Positions 25,831 through 33,894 of a stretch of DNA of 48,430 nucleotides are shown piece after piece. The translations under genes and the position numbers were made by a program. Each line of letters starts with the position of its first letter. Position 1 is the first letter of the stretch. Under the pieces are notes generated by a model. That model did no database searches and was not told the DNA's origin. It worked only from the letters and a program-made list of their open reading frames with translations. Source of the stretch: Lachnospiraceae bacterium (GTDB lineage: Bacteria > Bacillota > Clostridia > Lachnospirales > Lachnospiraceae); contig JAILDL010000058.1 of assembly GCA_024689465.1 (NCBI GenBank), forward strand, positions 1 through 48,430. Reading direction: 5' to 3'.

Positions 25831-26736
25831 ATGAAGAGAAAACTGGATAACAGCGTCAGTCTTCCGGCTGCCGTCATCATAAACCTGCTGCTTGCCGCAT
25901 TTTGTCTGGTCTGCATCATACCGTTCATCTTTGTCATCATCATCTCCTTCACATCGGAGGAGAGTATCCGCACTGTGGGATATTCCTTTATCCCTGCTGA
26001 GTGGTCCCTGGAGGCTTACCGCTACGTTCTGGAATTAGGCGACCAGCTTTGGAGGAGCTACGCAAACAGCTTCCTGGTTACGATCCTGGGTACCTTTCTC
26101 AGTGTCCTGACCGTTATGATGTATGCTTATGCACTGTTTCGGAAGGATTTCCGTTACCGTGGGTTCTTCACATTTTTCTGCTTCTTCACCATGCTCTTTG
26201 GTGGCGGCCTTGCCCCTACTTACATGGTGTGCAAGAACCTGCTGGGACTTTCCAATAATTATGCAGCACTGATTGTGCCGGGACTTCTCAATCCCTTCCA
26301 CGTCATTGTCATGCGGACCTTCTTCCAGACCAGCGTGCCGGATTCCCTGATCGAAGCCGCCGCCATCGACGGAAGCGGAGAGTACAACACCTTATTTCGG
26401 ATCATCGTTCCCATCGCCAAGCCGGGTATCGCAACGGTATCCCTGCTGACCGCACTGGGTTACTGGAATGAATGGTTCATCGCCATGCTCTACATTCGCG
26501 ATGCCAAGTACATTCCCCTTCAGTATCTTCTGATGAAGATGCAAAACCAGGTGGATTTCCTGGTAAAGAATTCCGCCATGATCGGAGCCGAGGCAGCCAA
26601 CATCATGTCCAGCCTGCCCAAGGACTCCCTGCGCATGGCACTGGTCGTACTGATTGTTCTCCCCATCGCCTGTGCGTATCCGTTCTTCCAGAGATACATC
26701 ATCTCCGGACTGACCATCGGATCCGTAAAGGGCTAA
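25831..26736 (+). CDS. ABC transporter permease, YtcP-like
   Basis: A 301-residue inner-membrane permease, partner of the LplB-like protein 12 nt upstream. Six TM helices are visible. The EAA loop is EAAAIDGSGEYNTLFRIIVPIAKP, and the ending FQRYIISGLTIGSVKG is the standard C-terminus of YtcP subunits. AGGAGG precedes the ATG. The solute-binding lipoprotein gene follows after 45 nt without a clear terminator. Confidence 0.92.
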   Translation: MKRKLDNSVSLPAAVIINLLLAAFCLVCIIPFIFVIIISFTSEESIRTVGYSFIPAEWSLEAYRYVLELGDQLWRSYANSFLVTILGTFLSVLTVMMYAYALFRKDFRYRGFFTFFCFFTMLFGGGLAPTYMVCKNLLGLSNNYAALIVPGLLNPFHVIVMRTFFQTSVPDSLIEAAAIDGSGEYNTLFRIIVPIAKPGIATVSLLTALGYWNEWFIAMLYIRDAKYIPLQYLLMKMQNQVDFLVKNSAMIGAEAANIMSSLPKDSLRMALVVLIVLPIACAYPFFQRYIISGLTIGSVKG

Positions 26737-26781
26737 GGGTACAATACACACTTTTTTCATTTACTTACAGGAGGGTTATCA

Positions 26782-28413
26782 ATGAAAAAGAGAGTTTTAT
26801 CACTACTGCTGACTACCTCTATGGTAGCTGCAATGCTGGCAGGCTGTGGCAGCACACAGGCTGCACCCGCGGCAGATGCTCCGGCACAGACCGAAACCAA
26901 GACAGAAGAAGCTGCACCTGCAGCTGATGCACCTGCAACAGAAGACAATGCAGAAGCAGGCGTAGACATTTCCGAGCCGGTTACCCTGAAGTGGTACCTG
27001 GAAGGAAGCAACGTAACCGATGATTCCGCAGTTTTGGAAGAAGCAAACGCTTATCTGAAGGAAAAGCTGAATGTAACCCTGGAGCCTATCTGGGGAACCT
27101 GGGGTGACTTCGATGACGGAGCAACCCTTTCCATCCAGTCCAGTGAAGATGTAGATATCTACTTCACCTGCTCCTGGACCAAGAACGAGTACAACGCATT
27201 CTCCAAGAAGGGTTACTTCCTTCGTCTGGACGATCCGGAGAACAACCTGATCGAGAAGTATGCATCCGACCTGTGGAACCTGCTTCCCGACGTGCTGACA
27301 CAGGGCGCAACCATCACCGGTGCTGACGGCTACGGTGTATATGCTGTTCCCGGCTACAAGGACATCGCAACCCAGAACTGCTGGGATGTAAACGTTCCTC
27401 TGTTAGAGAAATACGGCTATACCATTGACGACATCAAGAACGCAGACTACTTCTCCTTAGGCGATATCTTAGAGACTGTTAAGAAGGGTGAAGGCGACAG
27501 CTTCTATCCTCTGCTCATCGAAGGTGCTGTATTAGAGCGTATGGTAGACAACACCATCATCGTAACCGGTGATACCACAGGTAACGTTCTTTCCTACATC
27601 ATCGATCCCAAGGATCCTTCCAAGGAAGGCGCATACGGCAACACCATCATCAGCAAGTATGAATCCGAAGAGTTCAAGAAGTTTGTAGAGCAGTCCCGTG
27701 AGTACTTCTTAAAGGGCTACATCGATCCTGCAATGGGTAATGCAGAGCAGGCAAACGACACCAGAAGCGCTAAGCAGCTTTCCGGCGAGTACCTGATCGG
27801 TACCCAGAGCTACTCCTTAGGCTATGAACTGCAGGCTACCCAGGAGCGCGGCTTCGAAGTTGCCATGGTTCCCGTTACACCCGCTGAGATCGATACCACC
27901 TCTGCACAGGGCGCTATGATGGCAATTTCCACCGCTTCCAAGCATCCCGACAGAGCTATGATGTTCCTGAACCTGCTCAACACCGATCCTTATCTCATGA
28001 CTCTGCTCAACTATGGTAAGGAAGGCGTTCACTACGAATTAGAAGACGGTCTGGTTAAGTTTACCGACAAGAGAAGTGACTATCAGCCTTGGACCAATGG
28101 TATGGGTAACGTTACCATCTTGACTCCTACCGTAGATCAGGGTGCTGACTTCTGGGATGGCTTCAAGAGCTACTACGGCAGCGCCGTTTCCATCCCCATC
28201 ATCGGCTTCTCCTTTGATTCTACCGCAGTAGAAGCACAGGCAGGCGCACTGTCCAACGTATGTGCACAGTACTCCCTGGCACTGGAAGCAGGTACCATCG
28301 ATCCTGAGACCGCACTTCCCGAGTTCATCCAGAAGTTAAAGGACAACGGCATCGACGAGTTCGTAGCAGAGGCCAACAGCCAGCTGCAGGCTTTCCTGGA
28401 CAGCCAGAAATAA
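26782..28413 (+). CDS. Solute-binding lipoprotein of the LplB/YtcP importer (LipO/YtcQ-like)
   Basis: A 543-residue lipoprotein: basic start, hydrophobic helix and lipobox MLAGC with Cys22, then an Ala/Pro/Glu/Thr-rich linker to about residue 55 and a large binding fold. Segments such as DDPENNLIEKYASDLW and GKEGVHYELEDGLVKFTDK are typical of LipO/YtcQ-type proteins, which are larger than CUT1 binding proteins. The ribosome binding site AGGAGGG is strong. Codon choice is more restricted than in the permease genes (many GTA, GGT, GAA and TTA codons), which suggests high expression. It is the last gene of the operon; the substrate is unknown. Confidence 0.92.
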   Translation: MKKRVLSLLLTTSMVAAMLAGCGSTQAAPAADAPAQTETKTEEAAPAADAPATEDNAEAGVDISEPVTLKWYLEGSNVTDDSAVLEEANAYLKEKLNVTLEPIWGTWGDFDDGATLSIQSSEDVDIYFTCSWTKNEYNAFSKKGYFLRLDDPENNLIEKYASDLWNLLPDVLTQGATITGADGYGVYAVPGYKDIATQNCWDVNVPLLEKYGYTIDDIKNADYFSLGDILETVKKGEGDSFYPLLIEGAVLERMVDNTIIVTGDTTGNVLSYIIDPKDPSKEGAYGNTIISKYESEEFKKFVEQSREYFLKGYIDPAMGNAEQANDTRSAKQLSGEYLIGTQSYSLGYELQATQERGFEVAMVPVTPAEIDTTSAQGAMMAISTASKHPDRAMMFLNLLNTDPYLMTLLNYGKEGVHYELEDGLVKFTDKRSDYQPWTNGMGNVTILTPTVDQGADFWDGFKSYYGSAVSIPIIGFSFDSTAVEAQAGALSNVCAQYSLALEAGTIDPETALPEFIQKLKDNGIDEFVAEANSQLQAFLDSQK

Positions 28414-28462
28414 TCAGGGAATAAGAAGGACGCTTCAAAAATTCCATATATTGCCCAATGAA

Positions 28463-28494
28463 GAAGGCCCGGTGCAGCAATGCATCGGGCCTTC
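28463..28494. terminator. Shared hairpin between converging genes
   Basis: A 14-bp stem GAAGGCCCGGTGCA/TGCATCGGGCCTTC with a GCAA loop and one G-T wobble. It lies between the lipoprotein gene (+) and the small minus-strand gene, 6 nt from the end of the latter. There is no run of T on the + side; on the minus side TTCTTCATT follows. It is probably a bidirectional terminator. Confidence 0.65.
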
Positions 28495-28499
28495 GACTA

Positions 28500-28769
28500 T
28501 CAATAATCCTCCTCTAACACCTGGATCTCCAGGTAGTCAAAGGGGATGGTTTCAATAAAACTGTCCTGGGTAAAGCGGGTCTTGGAGGTACGCTTAAAAT
28601 CCTGGATATTGGTATCCAGCCAGATGGGCACGGCCAGGTCCAGCTCGTGGCAGGCTTTTTCCAGAGCCCCCATGATCTTGTGGGTGCGGGTGTCTTCACC
28701 CGGATCTGTGATCTCCAGATCTTTTACCAGTCGGTTGCTTTTACATTCCTTGACCCAAAGCCGAAACAT
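28500..28769 (-). CDS. Conserved hypothetical protein, 89 residues
   Basis: The only convincing minus-strand gene. The start ATG (28769-28767) has a perfect AGGAGG 6 nt upstream; a longer in-frame version to 28826 has no such site. The product is soluble and rich in charged and aromatic residues (MFRLWVKECKSNRLVKD, DTRTHKIMGALEKACHELDL, PIWLDTNIQDFKR, FDYLEIQVLEEDY). I have an impression of similar short proteins in other Lachnospiraceae but cannot name a domain. It is divergent from the alarmone synthetase gene, with which it shares the 28770-28846 region. No function is proposed. Confidence 0.78.
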   Translation of the reverse strand: MFRLWVKECKSNRLVKDLEITDPGEDTRTHKIMGALEKACHELDLAVPIWLDTNIQDFKRTSKTRFTQDSFIETIPFDYLEIQVLEEDY

Positions 28770-28792
28770 GGATGTCCTCCTACATAAGTTTA

Positions 28793-28801
28793 TGCTATAA
28801 T
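28793..28801 (+). promoter_or_regulatory. Extended -10 promoter of the alarmone synthetase gene
   Basis: TGCTATAAT: a perfect TATAAT (28796-28801) preceded by TG at the extended position, 45 nt before the GTG start. No good -35 is present, as is common for extended -10 promoters. Confidence 0.55.
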
Positions 28802-28846
28802 ACAACAGGAAGCGGCCATGCGTCAAAGGGCCGCAGGAGGGGAAAA

Positions 28847-29491
28847 GTGGAACCTGTAGCAGATAAGGGGAAGAGCGAAGTCGATAATTATAAAGAGATC
28901 ATGCTGATCTACAATGCTGCCCTGAAACAGATCACCACCAAGCTGGAGATCCTTAACGAAGAGTTTCAGGATGTGCATCAGTATAATCCCATTGAGCACA
29001 TCAAGTTCCGTTTAAAGACCGTAGAGAGCATTGTCAATAAGTTAAAGAAAAACGACCGGGAAGTGACCCTGGATAACATGGTGCAGTATGTCAACGATAT
29101 TGCCGGTGTCCGGATCATCTGCTCCTTCCGTTCCGATATTTACCGCATTGCGGATATGCTGTCCAACCAGAGCGACTTAACGGTCATCTCGGTAAAGGAC
29201 TACATCGTTGCACCCAAGCCCAGCGGATACGAAAGCTATCATATGCTGGTAAAGATTCCGGTATACCTTTCCGACCGGATCGTGGAGACCAAGGTGGAGA
29301 TCCAGATCCGTACCGTTGCCATGGATTTCTGGGCCAGTCTGGAACACAAGATCCATTATAAATTTACCGGTCTGGTACCGGATCATCTGGAAAATGAGCT
29401 GATCGAATGTGCGAAGATGGTATCCCTGCTGGATGCCCGCATGGAGAATCTGAATACGGAGATCCAGGAGAGCCGGATCCCGGAGGATTAA
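28847..29491 (+). CDS. Small alarmone synthetase / GTP pyrophosphokinase, RelQ (YjbM)-like
   Basis: A 214-residue RelA_SpoT-domain protein without hydrolase, TGS or ACT domains, as expected for small alarmone synthetases. Key segments are IEHIKFRLKTVESIVNKL, YVNDIAGVRIICSF, the catalytic-region DYIVAPKPSGYESYHML and VEIQIRTVAMDFWASLEHKIHYK. It makes (p)ppGpp from ATP and GDP/GTP. I chose the GTG start at 28847, which has AGGAGGGG 5 nt upstream; an upstream in-frame ATG at 28772 lies before the promoter -10 and is unlikely. It is transcribed alone. RelQ and RelP cannot be separated with certainty by eye; the motifs favour RelQ. Confidence 0.88.
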   Translation: MEPVADKGKSEVDNYKEIMLIYNAALKQITTKLEILNEEFQDVHQYNPIEHIKFRLKTVESIVNKLKKNDREVTLDNMVQYVNDIAGVRIICSFRSDIYRIADMLSNQSDLTVISVKDYIVAPKPSGYESYHMLVKIPVYLSDRIVETKVEIQIRTVAMDFWASLEHKIHYKFTGLVPDHLENELIECAKMVSLLDARMENLNTEIQESRIPED

Positions 29492-29526
29492 AAAAAGGCC
29501 GGGCACAAAGGAAGGTCGCGGCATAC

Positions 29527-29615
29527 AAAAACTCCCCATAAAATGAGGAGTGCCCAGACACCTTTCGATGCCTGGGCTATTATGAAAAAATTATCTTGTC
29601 GTCTCGATTTGTTAT
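29527..29615 (-). ncRNA. Candidate minus-strand small RNA with its own terminator
   Basis: Read on the minus strand, GCCCAGGCATC and GGTGTCTGGGC (29577-29552) form an 11-bp stem closed by a GAAA tetraloop. It is followed directly by a second hairpin, ACTCCTCAT-TTT-ATGGGGAGT, and TTTTTGT (down to about 29527). On the + strand the first stem has mismatches where the minus strand has G-U pairs, so the minus strand is the better RNA. A possible promoter lies upstream: TTGTTC (29643-29638), a 17-bp spacer and TATATA (29620-29615). The product would be about 85 nt or less. It could instead be only a terminator for a longer antisense transcript. I do not recognise a known family. Confidence 0.5.
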
Positions 29616-29629
29616 ATATAATATAACAA
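29609..29629. promoter_or_regulatory. 21-bp AT-rich palindrome
   Basis: TTGTTATAT at 29609-29617, ATA in the centre and ATATAACAA at 29621-29629 form a perfect inverted repeat. It overlaps the putative minus-strand -10 and contains TATAAT on the + strand. Other small inverted repeats follow (GTGAATTTCAC at 29669-29679; ACATCGA and TCGATGT at 29683-29701). The gap 29492-29790 holds these signals, the candidate RNA and a promoter. Confidence 0.6.
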
Positions 29630-29739
29630 TCAAATATGAACAAATTGTGAACAAACCGTAAATACATAGTGAATTTCACGGAACATCGAAAAAATCGATG
29701 TGAATAATTATACAAAATGCACAAACCCTTGCAAAAACG

Positions 29740-29748
29740 TGGTACAAT
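29740..29748 (+). promoter_or_regulatory. Extended -10 promoter of the 212-residue coiled-coil gene
   Basis: TGGTACAAT: TACAAT at 29743-29748 with TG at the extended position, 42 nt before the ATG at 29791. Confidence 0.5.
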
Positions 29749-29790
29749 CCCATTGATAGCAAACCCACGGCGGGTAGGTTGGAGGAAAAT

Positions 29791-30429
29791 ATGGACAGTT
29801 TTATCGATAGACTTTCACAGCGTTTAAGCGGACAGGATGCCATCAAAGCCAATAATGCGGCAGAAGCACAGGAGACCCAGCGCCTCAGAGGCCAGGTGGA
29901 GGATCTGAGCAATCAGGTAGCCGGCTTTGACGCCTGCCTCCAGGAGATCCGCACCGTGAACGTTAAGAGCGCTGCCAATGTAGATAAGGCAGAGGAGCTT
30001 TTAAGCCAGGGCATCCGGAAGCTGGAAACTCTGCTGGAAGAGCAGAAACAGGAAAAGAAGGACGCTGCGGGCAGCGAAGAGCTGGACGCCGTAAAGGCAG
30101 AACTGTCGGAACTTAAGAAACTGGTTACGGAGCTTTCCGTCCAGCTTCATTCTACCAGCGAACTGGTGGAGAATCAGAACAAAGCAGCCGCAGACCAGGT
30201 ATCCCGGTCCGAGGACTTTACCCATAGAGAGAACTTAAAGGTTTACCGCAATGTTCAGGCGGTTGTGGTAGAAGAGTTAAACAAGCAGACCGAGACCCTG
30301 AAGGATACCATTGACGAAGCAACCGATAAGGGCGGAAACGGCGGCGTACTGGCAGTGGGCATCATCACCATGCTCCTTGCCCTTGCTTCCGTAGCATTCC
30401 AGGTACTGCAGTATCTTGGTATTTTGTAA
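29791..30429 (+). CDS. Tail-anchored coiled-coil protein, hypothetical
   Basis: A 212-residue protein. It is charged and helical from residue 1 to about 180, with heptad-like patterns around 20-60 and 85-125 (LDAVKAELSELKKLVTEL), and has a single C-terminal hydrophobic helix (VLAVGIITMLLALASVAFQVLQYLGIL). It would be held in the membrane by its tail with the coiled coil in the cytoplasm. I chose ATG 29791 with GGAGG 6 nt upstream; TTG 29779 is an alternative with a poorer context. It lies 27 nt before a wall-peptidase gene and may be co-transcribed with it, which weakly suggests a role in cell-envelope organisation. No domain is recognised. Confidence 0.82.
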   Translation: MDSFIDRLSQRLSGQDAIKANNAAEAQETQRLRGQVEDLSNQVAGFDACLQEIRTVNVKSAANVDKAEELLSQGIRKLETLLEEQKQEKKDAAGSEELDAVKAELSELKKLVTELSVQLHSTSELVENQNKAAADQVSRSEDFTHRENLKVYRNVQAVVVEELNKQTETLKDTIDEATDKGGNGGVLAVGIITMLLALASVAFQVLQYLGIL

Positions 30430-30456
30430 GTTTTATACAGGAATTAGAAGGATTTT

Positions 30457-32046
30457 ATGCGTAACAAGGATTATCGTTTCAGCAAGAGCATAAGACTGTC
30501 CTTTTGGAAAGCAGCAATGGCGGCAGCCGGCATCGCTGCTTTATTCTTGCCCTGCTATACTCCCTTTACATCCACCGGCAACAACATGTTTTCCGTTTCC
30601 CTAAACGGACAGGAAGTGGGCCGGGTGGAGAGCAAGGCCGTAGCGGAGGAGATCCTCCGGGATGCCCGCCGGGAAGTGGCAAGGCAGAGCGAGGAACTGG
30701 TCTTTCTGGATGCGGATCTGGAAGTGACCGGACAGGAAGTGCTCTATGGACTGGTTGATACAAAAGAAGATGTAAGAAACGCCATGATGGAGGTATTAAA
30801 GGGGAGCGTACGCCCTTCCATGCAGCAGGCTTTTACCGTGAAGATCAATGATTTCACCGTAAACTTAGGCAGCCTTACGGATGTCCTGACCCTTCTGCAG
30901 GCCCCCATCGATAAGTACGATACCACCGGAGATTACAAGGTAAGCCTCACCGAGGATGCAGATCGTGAGATCAATGCCCTGACTGCCCGGGTGGAATCGG
31001 AGAGCGTGACAAAGGAAAAACTGAAGGAAGAGGAAGCCCCCTTATATCCGGAGACCGGTATCTTTTCTACCTTTACCACCATTTACCGGGAGGAGGAAGG
31101 CACCGAATACCTGGATATGGAGGACTATAACATCGGTCTGATCAGCATGGAATTCGGCGATACCGTAGAGGTGGTGGAGACCTATATGTCCACCGCGCTG
31201 CTGTCCGATCTGTCCGCAGCCATCGAAGAGGTGACCAAGGAGCAGGAGACCAACAAGATCTACGAGGTACAGTCCGGCGATACTCTGTCGGAGATCTCCG
31301 AACAGAACGGTCTTTCCATGGAAGAGCTCATTGCCATGAACCCTACCATTGAAAACGAGAACTCCATGATCCGCGTGGGTGATGAGATCATTATCACCGT
31401 GCCGGAGCCGGAGCTGTCGGTCAACCGTGTGGAGGAGCTCTACATCGAAGAGTACTATGATGCGCCCATCGAGTATGTGCCCAACGACGAGTGGTACACC
31501 ACCCAGACCAAGACGCTCCAGCAGCCTTCCGCAGGCTACCGCAGGATCGTGGCGCTGGTCAACTATCGTAACAATGAGGAAACCGGTCGGGAGATCATCA
31601 TGGAAGACGTGGTGATGGAAGCCGTTCCCAAGATCGTGGAGCGGGGAACCAAGATTCCGCCTACCTATATCAAGCCCATTTCCGGCGGACGATTTACCTC
31701 CGGCTTTGGCAGACGTAAACGCCCCACTAAGGGTGCCAGCACCTATCACAAGGGTGTGGACTGGTCCACCCCCGTGGGTACAGCCGTTATGGCTTCTTCC
31801 GGCGGTACCGTTGTAAAGGCAGGCTGGGGAACCGGCTACGGAAATGTGGTCTACATCCAGCATGCAGACGGGCGCCAGACCCGCTACGGCCACTTAAGTA
31901 AGATCCTTGTTTCCGTAGGACAACACGTATCTCAGGGCCAGAAGATCGCCTTGAGCGGTAATACCGGCGTCAGCACCGGACCGCATTTGCACTTCGAGAT
32001 CCTGATCAACGGCGTGCAGGTGAACCCGCTGAATTATCTGAACTGA
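30457..32046 (+). CDS. LysM-G5-M23 cell-wall metallopeptidase
   Basis: A 529-residue envelope protein. A basic N-terminus and one hydrophobic helix (about 17-32) act as anchor or signal, followed by a long extracellular region. LysM lies at about 269-312 (YEVQSGDTLSEISEQNGLSM), a G5-like domain at about 342-400, and peptidase M23 from about 405. The zinc motifs are HKGVDWS (His431, Asp435) and GPHLHFE (His510, His512). M23 enzymes cut peptide cross-links of peptidoglycan; all the metal-binding residues appear to be present, so it is probably active. LysM and G5 would hold it to the wall. A strong terminator follows 19 nt after the stop. Confidence 0.92.
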   Translation: MRNKDYRFSKSIRLSFWKAAMAAAGIAALFLPCYTPFTSTGNNMFSVSLNGQEVGRVESKAVAEEILRDARREVARQSEELVFLDADLEVTGQEVLYGLVDTKEDVRNAMMEVLKGSVRPSMQQAFTVKINDFTVNLGSLTDVLTLLQAPIDKYDTTGDYKVSLTEDADREINALTARVESESVTKEKLKEEEAPLYPETGIFSTFTTIYREEEGTEYLDMEDYNIGLISMEFGDTVEVVETYMSTALLSDLSAAIEEVTKEQETNKIYEVQSGDTLSEISEQNGLSMEELIAMNPTIENENSMIRVGDEIIITVPEPELSVNRVEELYIEEYYDAPIEYVPNDEWYTTQTKTLQQPSAGYRRIVALVNYRNNEETGREIIMEDVVMEAVPKIVERGTKIPPTYIKPISGGRFTSGFGRRKRPTKGASTYHKGVDWSTPVGTAVMASSGGTVVKAGWGTGYGNVVYIQHADGRQTRYGHLSKILVSVGQHVSQGQKIALSGNTGVSTGPHLHFEILINGVQVNPLNYLN

Positions 32047-32065
32047 TAAAAACAGTATTTTTACA

Positions 32066-32096
32066 GGCCCCGGCGGCAAAAGCCGGGGCCTTTTTT
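32066..32096 (+). terminator. Intrinsic terminator after the M23 peptidase gene
   Basis: The stem GGCCCCGGC (32066-32074) with GCCGGGGCC (32082-32090), a 7-nt loop and six T. Confidence 0.92.
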
Positions 32097-32103
32097 CAAG
32101 GAC

Positions 32104-32133
32104 TTGCCCAAAACAGACACTCTGTGTTATTAT
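32104..32133 (+). promoter_or_regulatory. Candidate promoter of murA
   Basis: TTGCCC (32104-32109), an 18-bp spacer and TATTAT (32128-32133), giving an AT-rich leader of about 75 nt before murA. Confidence 0.4.
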
Positions 32134-32216
32134 GTACGGGAATTGGGAATTTAAGGAAATCATAAGATTTCGTTTACTTAGACTTTTTCTTCTACTTAGA
32201 TAGAGGTACTTATAAA

Positions 32217-33512
32217 ATGAGGCAATATGCGATTAAGGGAGGCAATCCGCTGGTCGGTGAAGTTGAGATCGGCGGGGCTAAGAATGCTGCGCTGGGTATC
32301 CTGGCAGCATCCATTCTTACCGATGATCCCGTTATCATAGAGAACATGCCGGATGTGAACGACACCAACGTCCTGCTGGAAGCCATGCAGGAGATTGGTG
32401 TTAAGGTAGAACGCATCGACCGGCATACCGTTCGTATCTGTTCCGCACTGGTGAACAAACTGGTTGTGGAAGGCGAATTTGTACGAAAGATCCGTGCATC
32501 TTACTACCTGTTGGGCGCTCTGCTGGGAAAGAAACACCATGCAGAAGTGGTCCTCCCCGGAGGATGTGCCATCGGCAGCAGACCCATTGATCAGCACATC
32601 AAGGGCTTTAAAGCCTTGGGTGCCAGTGTTTCCATTGAACACGGTCTGATCATTACCGATGCCGAGACCCTGACCGGTAGCCATATCTATATGGATGTGG
32701 TCTCTGTAGGCGCCACCATGAACGTGATCATGGCAGCCGTCCTGGCAGAGGGCACCACCATCATCGAGAACGCAGCGAAGGAACCCCACGTCGTTGATCT
32801 GGCCAACTTCTTAAACAGTATGGGAGCCAACATCAAGGGTGCAGGAACCGACGTGATCCGTGTCAAAGGTGTTACCAGACTTCATGGAACCGAATACATG
32901 ATCATTCCCGATCAGATCGAAGCAGGTACCTTTATGTTCGCAGCAGCGATCACCAAGGGGGATGTTACTGTGCGGAACGTGATTCCCAAGCATTTGGAGT
33001 CCATTACCGCCAAGCTTCGGGAGATCGACTGTGAGATCGAAGAGACCGACGATGCCGTACGCGTTGTGGCATCCAAGCCGCTAAAGCATACCCAGGTAAA
33101 GACCCTGCCTTATCCCGGATTTCCGACGGATATGCAGCCCCAGATCACCGCGACCCTGGCCCTTACCGAAGGAACCAGCATCGTGACCGAGTCCATTTTT
33201 GAAAACCGCTTTAAGTACGTAGACGAACTGGCCCGCATGGGTGCGGATATCAAGGTAGTGGACGGCAGCGCCGCCATCATTACCGGGATTCCCAAGTATA
33301 CAGGAGCCGCCCTGACCGCTCCGGACCTGCGTGCAGGCGCAGCCCTGGTGCTGGCAGCCCTGGCAGCTGAGGGGTATTCCACTGTGGATGACATCCATTT
33401 CATCGAGCGCGGTTATGAGAACTTTGACGGCAAGCTCCGCGGCCTTGGCGGACAGATCGAGCTGGTGGAGAGCGAGCGGGATTTCCGCAAGTTCCAGATG
33501 AAGATCGGGTGA
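32217..33512 (+). CDS. murA: UDP-N-acetylglucosamine 1-carboxyvinyltransferase
   Basis: A 431-residue EPSP-synthase-fold enzyme that transfers enolpyruvate from PEP to UDP-GlcNAc, the first committed step of peptidoglycan synthesis. Lys22 in IGGAKNA and the active-site Cys117 in LPGGCAIGSRPID are present, so it has the Cys form that fosfomycin normally alkylates. It runs full length to FERGYENFDGKLRGLGG-type C-terminal residues. Clostridia often carry two murA copies; this may be either. The ribosome binding site (AGAGGT) is moderate. It is flanked by terminators and is probably monocistronic. Confidence 0.95.
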   Translation: MRQYAIKGGNPLVGEVEIGGAKNAALGILAASILTDDPVIIENMPDVNDTNVLLEAMQEIGVKVERIDRHTVRICSALVNKLVVEGEFVRKIRASYYLLGALLGKKHHAEVVLPGGCAIGSRPIDQHIKGFKALGASVSIEHGLIITDAETLTGSHIYMDVVSVGATMNVIMAAVLAEGTTIIENAAKEPHVVDLANFLNSMGANIKGAGTDVIRVKGVTRLHGTEYMIIPDQIEAGTFMFAAAITKGDVTVRNVIPKHLESITAKLREIDCEIEETDDAVRVVASKPLKHTQVKTLPYPGFPTDMQPQITATLALTEGTSIVTESIFENRFKYVDELARMGADIKVVDGSAAIITGIPKYTGAALTAPDLRAGAALVLAALAAEGYSTVDDIHFIERGYENFDGKLRGLGGQIELVESERDFRKFQMKIG

Positions 33513-33588
33513 GCTTAGAGGCCGTATCCAACCTGCAGACCGGTTTGGGATCTGTCATTCACAAGACTACAATTCAAAATGATTGTAT

Positions 33589-33614
33589 AAAACGGCTTCT
33601 TCGGAAGCCGTTTT
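33589..33614 (+). terminator. Intrinsic terminator after murA
   Basis: An 11-bp stem AAAACGGCTTC (33589-33599) with GAAGCCGTTTT (33604-33614) and a TTCG tetraloop, then a T/G-rich run. Confidence 0.88.
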
Positions 33615-33618
33615 GTTG

Positions 33619-33647
33619 TTGACAAAAAGAAGCGGCTCGTGTAGTCT
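33619..33647 (+). promoter_or_regulatory. Promoter of the SAM riboswitch-metK unit
   Basis: A perfect TTGACA (33619-33624), a 17-bp spacer and TAGTCT (33642-33647). The predicted start is near 33654, about 27 nt before the riboswitch P1 stem. Confidence 0.55.
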
Positions 33648-33680
33648 AGTTTCACAGATATGAAAATTCCATATTGTAAT

Positions 33681-33829
33681 CTCTTATTCAGAGTGGTGGA
33701 GGTACATAGGACCGATGAAGCCACGGCAACCCCTTTTACAGGAAGGTGCCAACCTGAGCGAAGACATCATCGAACAATAAGAGGATTTGATTATCGTTTC
33801 CGATCCGCTTTTTGTGAGCGGATTTTTTT
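33681..33829 (+). ncRNA. SAM-I (S-box) riboswitch with terminator
   Basis: P1 is CTCTTATT (33681-33688) with AATAAGAG (33776-33783). Conserved S-box elements lie between: GGTGGAGGTAC, CCGATGAAGCCACGGCAACC and AGGTGCCAACCTG. An intrinsic terminator follows at 33803-33829. SAM binding stabilises P1 and allows termination, so metK is expressed when SAM is low. The leader accounts for the gap 33615-33894. Confidence 0.95.
33803..33829 (+). terminator. Regulatory terminator of the SAM riboswitch
   Basis: The stem ATCCGCT (33803-33809) with AGCGGAT (33817-33823) and a run of seven T. It is the expression platform of the S-box leader. Confidence 0.88.
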
Positions 33830-33894
33830 ATGCCCCAAAGGACATAAAAAGCATACTAACATTTGGATTCGTGCGAATGCACAGAAAGGTTTTT

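Noticed and set aside
29496-29578. Plus-strand terminator for the alarmone synthetase gene
   Set aside because: On the + strand the 29552-29577 stem has mismatches and neither hairpin is followed by a T-run; the structures are better on the minus strand.
31042-31893. Long minus-strand open frame (283 codons) opposite the M23 peptidase gene
   Set aside because: It is the antisense of a clear multi-domain gene, has low-complexity His/Gly/Asp composition and no start signal. Similar antisense frames at 7519-8298, 23131-23919 and 47373-48152 were rejected for the same reason.
33787-33894. N-terminal extension of MetK
   Set aside because: The extension would translate through the SAM riboswitch terminator; the family start [11 protein letters not shown] and a ribosome binding site support 33895.
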